Assembly (NCBI RefSeq): GCF_009765165.1
Contig: NZ_VLNU01000001.1
Location: 310,001-374,000, forward strand
DNA length: 64,000 nucleotides
Origin: Lysobacter panacisoli
GTDB lineage: Bacteria; Pseudomonadota; Gammaproteobacteria; Xanthomonadales; Xanthomonadaceae
Reading direction: 5' to 3'
Every line of letters begins with the position of its first letter. The first letter of the stretch is position 1. Made by a program: the position numbers and the translations under genes. This document shows positions 1 through 9,254 of this stretch, in pieces. Below the pieces are notes generated by a model. The model was given only the letters and a program-made list of their open reading frames with translations, made no database searches and was not told the DNA's origin.

Positions 1-1273
1 GCTTCTGCACTTCGTCGTCGGTGCGGCCGTGCGCGACCAGTTCCTCGGCCGACGGCATGTCGATGCCGTAGACGTTGGGAAAGCGCACCGCCGGCGCGGC
101 GGAAGCGAGGTACACCTTGCGCGCACCCGCATCGCGCGCCATCTGCACGATCTGGCGCGAGGTCGTACCGCGCACGATCGAGTCGTCGACCAGCAGCACC
201 ACGCGATTGCGGAATTCCAGCGGGATCGGATTGAGCTTGCGGCGCACCGACTTCGCGCGCTCGCCCTGTCCCGGCATGATGAAGGTGCGGCCGACGTAGC
301 GGTTCTTGATGAAGCCTTCGCGGTACTTCACGCCCAGTACGTTGGAGATTTCCAGCGCGGCGTCGCGCGAGGTGTCCGGGATCGGGATCACCGTGTCGAT
401 GTCGTGGTCCGGACGCAGGCGCAGGATCTTCTCGCCGAGCTTCTGGCCCATGCGCATGCGCGCCTTGTGCACGGAGACCTCGTCCATCATCGAGTCCGGG
501 CGCGCGAAGTACACGTATTCGAAGATGCACGGCGTGTGCTCGCGCGGCTCGGCGCACTGGCGCGTGAACAGCTCGCCACGCGGCGTGACGACGATGCCCT
601 CGCCCGGGCGCACGTCGCGCACGCGCTCGAAGCCGAGCAGGTCGAGCGCGACCGATTCCGACGCGACCGCGTATTCGTCCTGGCCGCCGGAGTGGCGCTT
701 GCCCAGCACCAGCGGGCGGATGCCGTTGGGATCGCGGAACGCCACCAGGCCGAGGCCCAGCACGGTCGCGACCACCGCGAAACCGCCGACGCAGCGGCGG
801 GTCACGCCCTCGATCGCGCGGAACGCGGCCTCGGGGTTGAGCGCCTTCTGCGTGTCCAGCTCGTGCGCGAACACGTTGAGCAGCACTTCCGAATCGGATT
901 CGGTGTTGACGTTGCGGCGATCCTGCTCGAACACCTCGCGACGCAGCGCGTCGGTGTTGATCAGGTTGCCGTTGTGCGCCAGCGCGATGCCGAAGGGCGA
1001 GTTCACGTAGAACGGCTGTGCTTCGTCGGAACCTTCGCTGCCGGCGGTGGGATAGCGGCAGTGGGCGATGCCGACGCGGCCTTCGAGCAGCGCCATCGCG
1101 ACCTCGTCGAACACGTCGCTGGCCAGGCCGTTGCCCTTGTGCACGCGCAGCTTGCTGCCGTTGGCGGTGGCGATGCCGGCCGCGTCCTGACCGCGATGCT
1201 GCAGCACCGACAGGCCGTCGTAGAGCTGCGCCGCGACGTCGTTGTGGCCGACGATACCGAGAATGCCGCACAT
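1..1273 (-). CDS. purF: Amidophosphoribosyltransferase PurF (3' end cut by window edge)
   Basis: First committed step of purine synthesis: glutamine amide transfer to PRPP in the cytosol. About 424 residues are visible from the ATG at 1273; the C-terminus lies left of the window (family length about 490-505). The protein starts [10 protein letters not shown], so Cys2 is the Ntn glutaminase nucleophile with no propeptide, as in the E. coli type. Glutaminase motifs [10 protein letters not shown] and HNGNLINT follow, then the phosphoribosyltransferase domain with the PRPP loop [15 protein letters not shown] near residue 360. It lies 44 bp downstream of cvpA on the same strand; cvpA-purF linkage is classical. 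Identification is firm. Confidence 0.97.
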   Translation of the reverse strand, partial: MCGILGIVGHNDVAAQLYDGLSVLQHRGQDAAGIATANGSKLRVHKGNGLASDVFDEVAMALLEGRVGIAHCRYPTAGSEGSDEAQPFYVNSPFGIALAHNGNLINTDALRREVFEQDRRNVNTESDSEVLLNVFAHELDTQKALNPEAAFRAIEGVTRRCVGGFAVVATVLGLGLVAFRDPNGIRPLVLGKRHSGGQDEYAVASESVALDLLGFERVRDVRPGEGIVVTPRGELFTRQCAEPREHTPCIFEYVYFARPDSMMDEVSVHKARMRMGQKLGEKILRLRPDHDIDTVIPIPDTSRDAALEISNVLGVKYREGFIKNRYVGRTFIMPGQGERAKSVRRKLNPIPLEFRNRVVLLVDDSIVRGTTSRQIVQMARDAGARKVYLASAAPAVRFPNVYGIDMPSAEELVAHGRTDDEVQK

Positions 1274-1317
1274 GGTGATTAGTCCTGCCTGTGAAGTTGT
1301 GTGTTGCGCGCGGCCCG

Positions 1318-1887
1318 TCAGGCCTCGCTGACCGGCGCCGGCAGCGCCGGCTCGGTCTCCGGTGCCGCCTGCGGCGCCGGGAGTGAAGATTCGCGACCGT
1401 CCAGGTCCACCTGCGCCGCGACCCAGTCGGGCAGCCAGGTCCGCAGCCATTGCGCGCCCGGCACGAACACCGGCACCACCTGCGAACGCTGCCACTGCGG
1501 TTCCTTCGGCATCGCCGTCAGTCCCAGCAGCAGCACCAGCGCGCAGCCGACGAACAGGCCGCGCGCGATGCCGAGCGCGAAGCCGAGCGTGCGGTCCAGT
1601 CCGGTGAGTCCGACCGACTCCACCAGCTTGCGCACCAGCCAGCCGACCAGACCGACCACCACCAGCACCGCGATGAAACTCAGCGCGTATCCGCCGAACA
1701 GCTCGCCCGCGCCGATGTCGGCGTCGCTGGAGAGCAGCAGCGCCAGATCGCCGCCGAACCGGAACGCCGCCCAGCCGGCGAGCACCCAGGCCGCGAGCGA
1801 GGCGAGCACGCCGACGAAGCCGCGCATCAGGCCGAACAGCGCCGAGACAGCGACCACCGCCAGCAATACCCAGTCGATCGCAGCCAT
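1318..1887 (-). CDS. cvpA: CvpA family inner-membrane protein
   Basis: A 189-residue membrane protein directly upstream of purF. It starts [20 protein letters not shown], followed by the family-typical [13 protein letters not shown] segment and two further hydrophobic helices, giving about four transmembrane segments, then a Pro/Ala-rich soluble tail. CvpA is known from colicin V production and its exact role is unclear; the purF link suggests only co-expression. The SPOR gene ends 22 bp upstream, so SPOR-cvpA-purF looks like one transcript. Family call from sequence is good; function is not resolved. Confidence 0.9.
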   Translation of the reverse strand: MAAIDWVLLAVVAVSALFGLMRGFVGVLASLAAWVLAGWAAFRFGGDLALLLSSDADIGAGELFGGYALSFIAVLVVVGLVGWLVRKLVESVGLTGLDRTLGFALGIARGLFVGCALVLLLGLTAMPKEPQWQRSQVVPVFVPGAQWLRTWLPDWVAAQVDLDGRESSLPAPQAAPETEPALPAPVSEA

Positions 1888-1909
1888 TGTCCGCCCGGCT
1901 TAGATGGGG

Positions 1910-2968
1910 TCAGGGATGCGGGCGGACAATGCCGCTCACACCGAGTTTGGACGCGACCTGGGCCTTGAGCTGGTCGGCCTCGCCACGGCTGGCGACCGGC
2001 CCGATGCGGACGCGGTTGAGCAGGCCCTTGTCGGTGCGCACCTGTTCGACGAACGCGCTGAATCCGGCCGAGCGCGCGCGATCGCGCAGCTTGTCGGCCT
2101 CGGCGGCGCTGCCGAAGGCGCCCAGCTGCACGGCGAATCCGACGCCGGAGGCGGCCGGTGCCGCCGGGCGCGAAGCGACCTGCACCGGGGCCGGCGTGGG
2201 CTTGGGCTTCTCGGCGGCCGGCTTTTCGACCGGCTTGGCGGCGACGGGCTTGGGTTCGGGCGGAAGCGACGTGGCCGTGGTCGTCGGGCGCGAATCGCCC
2301 AGCGGGACGGCGGCCGAGACCGGATTGGCCGGGGCGGCGGCGGGCTGGGATGCCGGCGCGGCGCTGGCGACGGGTGCGGCCGGCGCATCGGCCTCGGCCT
2401 CCAGCGTCACCACCTTGGCGCCGACGTCGCTGCGCACGCGTGCGGACTGCAGGCGCGCGGCCTCGGCTTCGGCCGGGGTCTGGAACGGACCGATGCGGAC
2501 GCGGTGCACGGTGCGACCACCGGTCCCGGGAGCCGGCTCCTGATAGGCGGGAAGCTGCGCGCCCTGCAACGCCTGGATCACGCGGTCGGCATCGCCGGTG
2601 CTGGCATAGCTGCCGAAGCTCACGGCGTAATTGCCGCCGCCGGTCGCAGCCGGGAAGGCAGAGTCAGAGGGCGTGGACGGCGCGGCGGCGGTGGTATCGA
2701 CGGTTGGCAGCGCGTCGCCGTCACCGGCAGCGCTGGCGTCGAGGCCCACGGCACCGCCCTGCGGCGCCTGGCCGGGACTGACCAGCGGCAGCTCGCGCGT
2801 CTCGAAATCGCCCTCGGGCGTCTTGGGAAGTTCCAGCGGGACGTTGGATGCCCCGCTTTCGGGGGCCGGCCCCTTGATCAGCATCGGCAGGAAGATCACC
2901 GCAAGTGCGATCAGCACGACCGCACCGATCACTCGCTGTTTCAGGGCAGGTTCCATCGGGTCTCGCAT
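1910..2968 (-). CDS. SPOR-domain protein, DedD-like, with two SPOR repeats
   Basis: 352 residues. A short cytosolic start is followed by one transmembrane helix (VIGAVVLIALAVIFLPMLI, residues ~13-31), a long Pro/Ala/Thr linker and two SPOR modules: one around residues 110-165 (YAVSFGSYAST ... VHRVRIGPF) and one at the C-terminus (FAVQLGAFGSAAEADKL ... NRVRIGPV). SPOR domains bind denuded septal peptidoglycan, so a role at the division site like DedD is inferred. Two SPOR modules in one chain is less common than one. The start may be this ATG or the ATG four codons later (MEPALKQ). It lies between folC and cvpA in the same minus-strand operon, as dedD does in many proteobacteria. Confidence 0.88.
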   Translation of the reverse strand: MRDPMEPALKQRVIGAVVLIALAVIFLPMLIKGPAPESGASNVPLELPKTPEGDFETRELPLVSPGQAPQGGAVGLDASAAGDGDALPTVDTTAAAPSTPSDSAFPAATGGGNYAVSFGSYASTGDADRVIQALQGAQLPAYQEPAPGTGGRTVHRVRIGPFQTPAEAEAARLQSARVRSDVGAKVVTLEAEADAPAAPVASAAPASQPAAAPANPVSAAVPLGDSRPTTTATSLPPEPKPVAAKPVEKPAAEKPKPTPAPVQVASRPAAPAASGVGFAVQLGAFGSAAEADKLRDRARSAGFSAFVEQVRTDKGLLNRVRIGPVASRGEADQLKAQVASKLGVSGIVRPHP

Positions 2969-3037
2969 GACGCAGGCGGATCGCCGCGCGAATTATACCC
3001 TCGCGATCCATCGCGACCGGCATCGCGGTCACTGCAT

Positions 3038-4342
3038 TCAGTCGCGGGCGAGCCAGTCCAGCGCGGCGGCCACGGTGTGGAAGGAACCCAGCACCAGTAC
3101 GCGATCGCCCGGTGCGGCGCCATCGACGGCCGCACGCAGCGCGGCGGGCACGTCCTCATGGGCCTGCGCGTCGGCGGCGGCGGTGCCGCGCAGGCGTCCG
3201 GCCAGCGCGTCCACGTGTCCGCCACGCGGTCCGGCATCGGCCAGTCCGGCGATGCGCCAGATGTCCACCGACGGCGCCAGCGCCTCGACCACGCCGATCA
3301 CGTCCTTGTCCGACAGCGCCGCGTACACCGCGTACAGCCGACCGGATGCGGGCTGCGCGCGCAACCATGCTGCCAGCGCACGCGCCGCCTGCGGGTTGTG
3401 GCCGACATCCACCACTACCTCGACCCCATCGCGTTCGAAACGCTGCAATCGGCCGCGCACGTCCGCATCCGCCACGCCCTCCGCGATCGCCGCGCGCGGC
3501 AGCGCCTTCGGCGACTTCGGCAGCGCGCGCAGCGCGGCGATGGCGACCGCGGCGTTGCGCAGCTGCACCGGCGCGGCGAGGCGCGGCATGGGCAATTCCA
3601 TGCGCCGGCCGACTTCGCGCCAGCGCCAGCGACCGGGCAACGCCTGCCCGCCCGCATCGACCTGCGGCGGCAGCGCCTCGAAGAAGAAATCGTTGGCGAT
3701 GCGCCACGTCGGCGCGCCGATGCGGTACGCATGGCCGAGCACGCTCGACGGCGGATCGTCGTCGCCCAGCACCAGCGGTTTCCACGCGCGGGCGATGCCG
3801 ACCTTCTCCGCGCCGATCGCCTCGCGGTCTTCGCCCAGGTAGTCCTGATGATCGAGGTCGACCGTGGTGATCACCGCGACATCGGCATCGACGATGTTGG
3901 TCGCATCCAGCCGGCCGCCGAGGCCGACTTCCAGCACGGCCAGGTCGAGCTTCGCGCGCCCGAACAGCCACAGCGCCGCGAGCGTGCCGTATTCGAAATA
4001 GGTCAGCTGCGTCTCGCCGCGCGCGGCCTCGATGGCCTCGAACGCCGCGATGAAGTCGGCGTCGCCGACGTCCGCGCCGTCGATGCGCACGCGCTCGTTG
4101 TAGGCCAGCAGGTGCGGCGAGGTGTACGCGCCGACCTTCCAGCCCGCCGCGCGCGCGATGGCCTCGATGAAGGCCACCGTCGAACCCTTGCCATTGGTGC
4201 CGCCGACCGTGATCACGGCCTTGCCGGGACGAGCGAGGCCGAGGCGCTGCGCGACCTCGCGGATGCGCTCCAGCCCCATGTCGATGGACTTGGGGTGGAT
4301 GCGTTCGATGGTCTGGAGCCAGTCGGCGAGCGTGCGGGTCAT
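3038..4342 (-). CDS. folC: Bifunctional folylpolyglutamate / dihydrofolate synthase FolC
   Basis: ATP-dependent addition of glutamate to dihydropteroate and to folates (Mur ligase superfamily), cytosolic. About 434 residues from MTRTLADWLQ; an upstream ATG at 4417 would only add a low-complexity tail, so the start at 4342 is preferred. Visible motifs are the P-loop ITVGGTNGKGSTVAFIEA (residues ~45-62), TSPHL, the LEVGLGGRLDATN block and the C-terminal DVGHNPQAARAL. Seventy bases separate it from the SPOR gene, consistent with a folC-SPOR-cvpA-purF operon, an arrangement seen widely in gammaproteobacteria. Confidence 0.95.
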   Translation of the reverse strand: MTRTLADWLQTIERIHPKSIDMGLERIREVAQRLGLARPGKAVITVGGTNGKGSTVAFIEAIARAAGWKVGAYTSPHLLAYNERVRIDGADVGDADFIAAFEAIEAARGETQLTYFEYGTLAALWLFGRAKLDLAVLEVGLGGRLDATNIVDADVAVITTVDLDHQDYLGEDREAIGAEKVGIARAWKPLVLGDDDPPSSVLGHAYRIGAPTWRIANDFFFEALPPQVDAGGQALPGRWRWREVGRRMELPMPRLAAPVQLRNAAVAIAALRALPKSPKALPRAAIAEGVADADVRGRLQRFERDGVEVVVDVGHNPQAARALAAWLRAQPASGRLYAVYAALSDKDVIGVVEALAPSVDIWRIAGLADAGPRGGHVDALAGRLRGTAAADAQAHEDVPAALRAAVDGAAPGDRVLVLGSFHTVAAALDWLARD

Positions 4343-4432
4343 CCGCGCATTATCGCCGGTCGGCCCGCGAAGGTGCGGTCGCCGCCACGCTGCCGCGCAA
4401 GCCTCACGCCGCCACACCGGGCGGACGGGACC

Positions 4433-5350
4433 TCAATAGCGTTCCTCGACGTACTTGTACGGATGATCCGGCTCGGTGTAGTTGCCGCGCTTCTGCCGCC
4501 GGGGAAAGTTCACTTTCTTGCGCGGCAGCTCTTCGTACGGCACGTGGTCGAGCAGGTGCTGGATGATGTTGAGCCGGCCGCGGCGCTTGTCGTCGGTGCG
4601 CGCCACGTACCACGGCGCCTGCGGCGTGTCGGTCGCGGCGAACATGTCGTCGCGCGCACGCGAGTAGTCGTACCAGCGGCTGTAGGACTTCAGATCCATC
4701 GGCGTGAGCTTCCAGATCTTGCGTCCGTCGTTGGCCCGTTCCTTCAGGCGCCGCTCCTGCTCCTCCTGGCTGACTTCCAGCCAGTACTTGAGCAGGATCA
4801 CGCCGGACTTGACCATCGTCTTCTCCATCAACGGGACGATCTGCAGGAACGTGCGCACCTTGTTCTCGGTGGCGAAACCCATGACGCGCTCGACGCCGGC
4901 GCGGTTGTACCAGCTGCGGTCGAAGATCACGATCTCGCCCGCCGCGGGCAGGTAGCGCACGTAGCGCTGGATGTACATCTGGCTGCGTTCGCGGTCGCTC
5001 GGCGCCGGCAGCGCGACGACGCGGAACACGCGCGGGCTCACGCGCTCGGTGATCGCCTTGATGGTGCCGCCCTTGCCGGCGGTATCGCGTCCTTCGAACA
5101 CGATGCACACCTTCAGGCCCTGGGCGACCACCCACTGCTGCAGCTTCACCAGTTCCACGTGCAGGCGCTCGAGCCGTTCCTCGTACTCGCTGCGCTTCAT
5201 CCGCGTGGACTCGGGCTTGCCGTTCGGCTCGCCGCGTTTCGCCGACGCGCGCTTGCTGGCGGCCGACTCGACCTTCGCCTGCGCCGCGCCGCGCTTCGCC
5301 CGCGCACCGCGCGGGGCCGATGGTGTTGACTCGGGCTTACTGCGTTTCAT
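4433..5350 (-). CDS. ppk2: Polyphosphate kinase 2 (PPK2 family)
   Basis: Uses polyphosphate to phosphorylate nucleotides (cytosolic). 305 residues from MKRSKPESTP; a basic Lys/Ala-rich N-terminal ~50 residues precedes the kinase domain. Walker A is FEGRDTAGKGGTIKAI, and the lid/Walker B region shows IFDRSWYNRAGVERVMGF, both diagnostic of PPK2. The start codon overlaps the stop of the SulP gene as ATGA (5347-5350), suggesting translational coupling. The PPK2 class (ADP- or AMP-preferring) cannot be settled from sequence by eye. Confidence 0.93.
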   Translation of the reverse strand: MKRSKPESTPSAPRGARAKRGAAQAKVESAASKRASAKRGEPNGKPESTRMKRSEYEERLERLHVELVKLQQWVVAQGLKVCIVFEGRDTAGKGGTIKAITERVSPRVFRVVALPAPSDRERSQMYIQRYVRYLPAAGEIVIFDRSWYNRAGVERVMGFATENKVRTFLQIVPLMEKTMVKSGVILLKYWLEVSQEEQERRLKERANDGRKIWKLTPMDLKSYSRWYDYSRARDDMFAATDTPQAPWYVARTDDKRRGRLNIIQHLLDHVPYEELPRKKVNFPRRQKRGNYTEPDHPYKYVEERY

Positions 5351-7023
5351 GTCGGCGACTCCGCGGGGGTTGGCAGGGCGGCATCCGCTTGCAGGCGGTC
5401 GACCGCCATTTCGAGATTGAAGAACATCCATTCCTCGCCGAGCGCCTTGCCCAGCGGGGAACGCAGGACCATCGCGTGGACTTCCGGATTCAGCCCGGAG
5501 AGCACCAGCTGCACGCCCGCAGCACGATGCCGGCGTTCGGCATCGATGAGCGCGCTGAGCGCGGAATACTCCAGGTCGAACAGGCCCGACAGGTCGAGCA
5601 CGACGTAGCGCGGGTGGTACTGCGCGATCAGCGGGCGGATCTTCTCCGCCGCGCGCTCGGCGTTGACGAAGAACAATCGCCCTTCCAGGCGCAGCAGCAG
5701 CAGTCCGGGGAAGGCCTCGTCATCCGGATGCTCCGGCGTGCGCGCGCGGAACACGTTGGTGCCTGGCTTGCGGCCGAGCAGCCGCACCGCCGGATCCGCC
5801 GCCTGGTGGGCGAGCGCCACCAGCGACACCACGATCGCCACCAGGATGCCCTTCAACGTGCCCAGCAGCATCACGCCGGCGAACGCCGCGAGCGCCCACA
5901 GGAACTCAGTACGCCTTACCCGGAGGATGTCGCGGAAATCCGCGGGGTTGATCAGGCCGATCGAATAGACGATCACCAGCGCGGCCAGCGTGGCGTGCGG
6001 CATCAGCCCGATCAGCGGTGCCAGCAGCAACATGGTTGCGACGGTCGCAGCCGCGGTGACGACCTCGGACATCTGGCTGCGTGCACCGGCGCGACGATTC
6101 ACGGCGGTCTGCGACATGCCGCCGCCGGACGGCATCGCGCCGAAGAACGCACCGGCCACGTTGCCGGCGCCGGTCGCGAGCAGTTCGCGGTTCGCGCGCG
6201 GCAGCGGTTCGTGGCTGGCCTGGAACGCGCGTCCCACCGCGATGGTCTCGGTGAAGCTCATCAGCGCGATGCCGCATGCGCCGGGCCACAGCTGTTGTGC
6301 CAGCGCGAGATCCGGCAACGTCAGATGGGGAAAACCACTCGGCACCGTGCCCACGAGGTCGATGCCGTGGTTTTCCCAACCGAGCAGTCCCGCGGCGGCG
6401 ATCGCGCCCGCGACCGCGATCAATGGTGCCGGCCAGCGCGGACGCAGGCGTTCGATCAGGGTCAGCACCGCTATCGTGCCCACGCCCACCGCCAGTGTCG
6501 GCCACGACAGGTGCCCCAGTCCGCGCAGGATCTCGCCGACGTTGTGCACGAACGATCCCTTGTCGAAGTGCAGCCCCAGCAGCTTGGGCAACTGGTCGAC
6601 GATGATCACCACGCCGATGCCGGCCTTGAAACCCACCAGCACCGGCAACGAGATGAAGTTGGCGACGAAGCCCAGCCGCAACAGCGACGCGACGACGAGG
6701 ATCGCGCCGACCATCAACGTCAGCGTCGCCGTCACGACGATCAGTTGGCCGGGATCCGCGCCGGGCGCGACCGAGGACAGCTCCGCACCGGTGAGGATGG
6801 CGATGGTCGTGGTGGTGCTCACCGACAACGGGCGCGACGTGCCCAGCAGCACGTACACCAGCATCGGCACGAAAGCGGTGTAGAGGCCGACTTCGATCGG
6901 CAGGCCTGCGATGGTGGCGTACGCCATCGCCTTGGGTATGACGACCGCAGCGGCGGTCAACCCCGCGACGACGTCGCCACGCAGCGGCTTTCCTCCCGAT
7001 ACGGGTGCTTCAGCGACCGCCAC
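5347..7023 (-). CDS. SulP family anion transporter with STAS domain
   Basis: 558-residue inner-membrane permease. The N-terminal SulP signature (DVVAGLTAAAVVIPKAMAYA, AGLPIEVGLYTAFVP) is followed by about 10-12 hydrophobic segments and a C-terminal STAS domain (~residues 430-550) with the conserved YVVLDLSGLFDLEYSALSAL phosphoryl/anti-sigma-factor-antagonist-like core. The family carries sulfate, bicarbonate or other anions; the substrate here is unknown. It is sandwiched by overlaps: the small upstream protein ends 14 nt inside it, and ppk2 starts on its stop codon. Confidence 0.92.
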   Translation of the reverse strand: MAVAEAPVSGGKPLRGDVVAGLTAAAVVIPKAMAYATIAGLPIEVGLYTAFVPMLVYVLLGTSRPLSVSTTTTIAILTGAELSSVAPGADPGQLIVVTATLTLMVGAILVVASLLRLGFVANFISLPVLVGFKAGIGVVIIVDQLPKLLGLHFDKGSFVHNVGEILRGLGHLSWPTLAVGVGTIAVLTLIERLRPRWPAPLIAVAGAIAAAGLLGWENHGIDLVGTVPSGFPHLTLPDLALAQQLWPGACGIALMSFTETIAVGRAFQASHEPLPRANRELLATGAGNVAGAFFGAMPSGGGMSQTAVNRRAGARSQMSEVVTAAATVATMLLLAPLIGLMPHATLAALVIVYSIGLINPADFRDILRVRRTEFLWALAAFAGVMLLGTLKGILVAIVVSLVALAHQAADPAVRLLGRKPGTNVFRARTPEHPDDEAFPGLLLLRLEGRLFFVNAERAAEKIRPLIAQYHPRYVVLDLSGLFDLEYSALSALIDAERRHRAAGVQLVLSGLNPEVHAMVLRSPLGKALGEEWMFFNLEMAVDRLQADAALPTPAESPT

Positions 7024-7294
7024 GTTGCTGCTCGTTCTCCAGGGCCTTGTTCACGATGTCGGCATAGAGCTGCGAGATCTGCGCGCCAAGCTCATGGAAG
7101 CGCGGATTCCGCGCGACGTACTGCTGGCCGTCCCGTGCGTCGTCCATCGCGCCCTTGAGGAACACGATGTCCGCATCCGTCAGGCATTCGCCGGCATCGA
7201 CGCGCTTCTTCACGGCGAGCGCGCGCGGAAGACGGAACCGGAGCAACCGCTCCAGCAGCGTCTGCAGGACGGCGTCATCGTCCGGGTCAGGCAT
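7010..7294 (-). CDS. Small conserved-looking protein upstream of SulP
   Basis: 94 residues from MPDPDDDAVLQTLLER, soluble, helical and charged, with no recognised domain. A GGAG lies just upstream of this ATG; a second ATG at 7324 would add ten residues but has no visible ribosome-binding site. The 3' end overlaps the SulP start by 14 nt, so it is probably the first gene of a coupled unit with SulP and ppk2. The function is unknown; a regulatory or accessory role for the transporter is only inference from the overlap. Confidence 0.65.
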   Translation of the reverse strand: MPDPDDDAVLQTLLERLLRFRLPRALAVKKRVDAGECLTDADIVFLKGAMDDARDGQQYVARNPRFHELGAQISQLYADIVNKALENEQQRGGR

Positions 7295-7475
7295 CGCTCC
7301 GTGACCGTCGTGTGATCTCGGCATCACGTTAGGAGCCGGGCAGCCCGCCGGATATTGGCCCTTGGCCCTATCGCGCCCGTTGATCGGGCCGGTTTCGCTG
7401 AGATGACCCGGGGCGCTGCCCGGGTACCGCTTCGGACTGCGTCCAGATAGCGACCAGTCGGCGATTCCTCTCCCG

Positions 7476-8126
7476 CTATCGTTCCCACGCAACCATCTTG
7501 AATCGTTCGTGCTCGATTCCGAAGAAATCGCACTTCCAGGCGCTTTGCGCTTCGAAGCCAAGGTCGATCCATTCATCGCGGTGCGCAAGGACGCGCTTCG
7601 CGCAATCGTCCCAGTCGACCGACATGAAGTACTCCGTGTACTTGCCGACGCGCGTCTGGATCTCTTCGTAGACGAACGAGTCGTACTCGAAGTGCAGGAC
7701 CTCGAAGACGTTGCCGTCCCGGTCCGCATAATCCATCGAGAAATCCAGGCCCCACTTCGGGCGCAGCTTCACCAGCTTGTACATCAGCGGGTTGGCCTGC
7801 GCCCAGTCCTTGAGCTGATCCAGCGCCTCGCCTGCGAAACCTTTGCGCTCCAGCAACAACGCATGGTTGAGCACCGCACCGTCGTTCTTCGTTGACGGCG
7901 ACACGAGCCACGTCGACCGGATCGCGTGGCGATGCTCTCTATGCGCGCAGAACTTCTGGCCATTCGCCGCTGCGAACAACTTCTCAAGTGGACTGAGGTC
8001 GTATCCGCCCTGGTCGAACAACTCGACATACTCCGGACCTGGCACGGGTACCCGGAAGTTCGCCAACCGCTTGCGGTAGAACGGTTCCGGATTCAGCTGT
8101 GTGGCAATCAGCGTGAGATCGTTCAT
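7476..8126 (-). CDS. Uncharacterised soluble protein, 216 aa
   Basis: I do not recognise the family. The chain starts MNDLTLIATQLNPEPFYRKR, has no signal peptide or membrane helix, and is rich in aromatic residues with acid/aromatic clusters such as LHFEYDSFVYEEIQTRVGKY and MSVDWDDCAKRVL. Codon use is less GC-rich than in the purF block, fitting the accessory character of 7.4-16 kb. The region 7295-7475 upstream of the SulP unit shows no further gene. Confidence 0.7.
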   Translation of the reverse strand: MNDLTLIATQLNPEPFYRKRLANFRVPVPGPEYVELFDQGGYDLSPLEKLFAAANGQKFCAHREHRHAIRSTWLVSPSTKNDGAVLNHALLLERKGFAGEALDQLKDWAQANPLMYKLVKLRPKWGLDFSMDYADRDGNVFEVLHFEYDSFVYEEIQTRVGKYTEYFMSVDWDDCAKRVLAHRDEWIDLGFEAQSAWKCDFFGIEHERFKMVAWER

Positions 8127-8258
8127 TGGTGCGATGAACCTTCACCGAGCATTGCACTGTGTTGCGAACATCCGTGTCGGCTCTCCCTGACACCTCGGGA
8201 CAAGGATGTCAGATGGCGTGTGCAGCCTGGATGACCTCCAGGGCTAGGCGAGTGCACA

Positions 8259-8284
8259 ACGTCCGCCTCGGGCGGAAACGGAAG
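8259..8284. repeat. Degenerate copy of the GTCCGCTTT/AAAGCGGAC dyad
   Basis: GTCCGCCTCGGGCGGAAACG plus flank resembles a decayed copy of the dyad described at 10170 and 12493. It lies in the gap between the 7476-8126 gene and the HIT gene stop. Support is weak on its own but it fits the junction pattern. Confidence 0.4.
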
Positions 8285-8293
8285 TGAGCCCAG

Positions 8294-8806
8294 CTAGTCC
8301 GGCAGATTCGAACGAATCAGGCGCACGGTTTCAGCAAGTTGGCTGGTGGAAACTTGAACTCGCTCTCGACGCTGCGCATCCCCGCCTGAATCGTGCGAGG
8401 TGCCCCTCTGACGTCCGGCACCATCGAAGGTCGCGAGTTGCGGTGGACCTATCCCCCAGTCACTGCCCTTCTGCCGAGGCACGACATGGAAATGGAAGTG
8501 CGGTGTTTCCTGCCCGCTGTAGACCCCGTTGTTCTGGAACGTAAGTATTCCGAGGGGCCGGTAGCTCCTGACGAGTGCCTGCGCGACTCTCCTGGCCGAG
8601 AGCATCACCGCCTCGCATTCGTGATCGGAAAGATCGAGGAGCGTCGCGACGTGCCGTCGTGTGATGACGCAGCACTGGCCGACTTCGAATTGCCACGGAT
8701 TGATGATCGTCAACGTATGTTCGCTTTCGTCGATGATCGCCCATCGATCTTCGCGACCTGCCGTTTCGCAAAGATCGCACGGGTCTCTTATGGGAAGCTC
8801 GATCAT
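8294..8806 (-). CDS. HIT family protein
   Basis: 170-residue histidine-triad hydrolase/transferase acting on nucleotide conjugates. The HIT motif appears as PHFHFHVVPRQ near residues 103-113, the His-x-His-x-His core of the family. An N-terminal CDLCET pair could bind zinc, as in several bacterial HIT proteins. The C-terminal ~50 residues after the triad are unusually long and low in similarity to the core. A junction dyad (8866-8894) lies about 60 bp upstream. Confidence 0.85.
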   Translation of the reverse strand: MIELPIRDPCDLCETAGREDRWAIIDESEHTLTIINPWQFEVGQCCVITRRHVATLLDLSDHECEAVMLSARRVAQALVRSYRPLGILTFQNNGVYSGQETPHFHFHVVPRQKGSDWGIGPPQLATFDGAGRQRGTSHDSGGDAQRRERVQVSTSQLAETVRLIRSNLPD

Positions 8807-8865
8807 TCGCCCTCTCCGATTGAGCCGATTTGCCCCTGGCCGATCGATCGCCGCAAAACCACGAC

Positions 8866-8894
8866 TGCTTTGGGGCGGAAGCGGACATTAGCAC
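8866..8894. repeat. Junction dyad repeat copy
   Basis: TGCTTTGGGGCGGAAGCGGA continuing into CATTAGCAC. The right half (AAGCGGACATTAGCAC) matches the copies at 12493 and 13203; the left arm is partly decayed. It lies between the 5' end of the HIT gene and the divergent ArsR-type gene. Confidence 0.7.
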
Positions 8895-8922
8895 CCGCTC
8901 GACCGCGCCCTCGTCGATGCAC

Positions 8923-8952
8923 TTGACACAATTCGATAGTTAGCTAACTATC
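8923..8952 (+). promoter_or_regulatory. Putative promoter and autorepressor operator of the SdpR-like gene
   Basis: A consensus -35 TTGACA at 8923-8928 is followed by a perfect 18-bp palindrome GATAGTTAGCTAACTATC at 8935-8952, ending five bases before the ATG at 8958. The palindrome would overlap the -10 region. A perfect dyad at this position, directly before an ArsR-family gene, strongly suggests autoregulation; the -10 hexamer is not clear. Confidence 0.7.
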
Positions 8953-8957
8953 ACAAT

Positions 8958-9254
8958 ATGAGCCAGGTCTTCAAAGCACTTTCCGACCCTACCCGGCGAC
9001 AGGTGCTGCAACTCCTGCGCAAGGGCCCCCTGAGCGCGGGGGAGCTGAGCGACCACTTCGACGTCTCCAAGCCGACGATGTCTGCCCACTTCGCGGTGTT
9101 GAAGGACGCGGATCTTGTCCACGCCGAGAAGGCCGGGAAGTCCGTCATCTACCACCTGAAGCTGTCCGTGCTGGAAGACGCATTGCTCGGCTTCGTTCAT
9201 TCCTTCGACGTGGGTGTCGAAAAACCGAAGTCCAGGAAGGAGAGAGCACGATGA
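8958..9254 (+). CDS. ArsR/SdpR-family winged-helix repressor
   Basis: 98 residues: MSQVFKALSDPTRRQVLQLL, then a helix-turn-helix (LSDHFDVSKPTMSAHFAVLK) and wing (KAGKSVIYHLKLS). It lacks the metal-binding cysteines of true ArsR and matches the shorter SdpR-like autorepressor type. The stop overlaps the next ATG (ATGA at 9251-9254). The perfect palindrome upstream is its likely operator. By analogy with Bacillus sdpRI, the membrane partner downstream may sequester or respond together with it; that is inference. Confidence 0.85.
   Translation: MSQVFKALSDPTRRQVLQLLRKGPLSAGELSDHFDVSKPTMSAHFAVLKDADLVHAEKAGKSVIYHLKLSVLEDALLGFVHSFDVGVEKPKSRKERAR

Noticed and set aside
1904..5329. An 1141-codon plus-strand open frame across the SPOR, folC and ppk2 genes
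   Set aside because: Antisense shadow of three firmly identified genes; its product is an Arg/His/Gly-rich sequence without domains.
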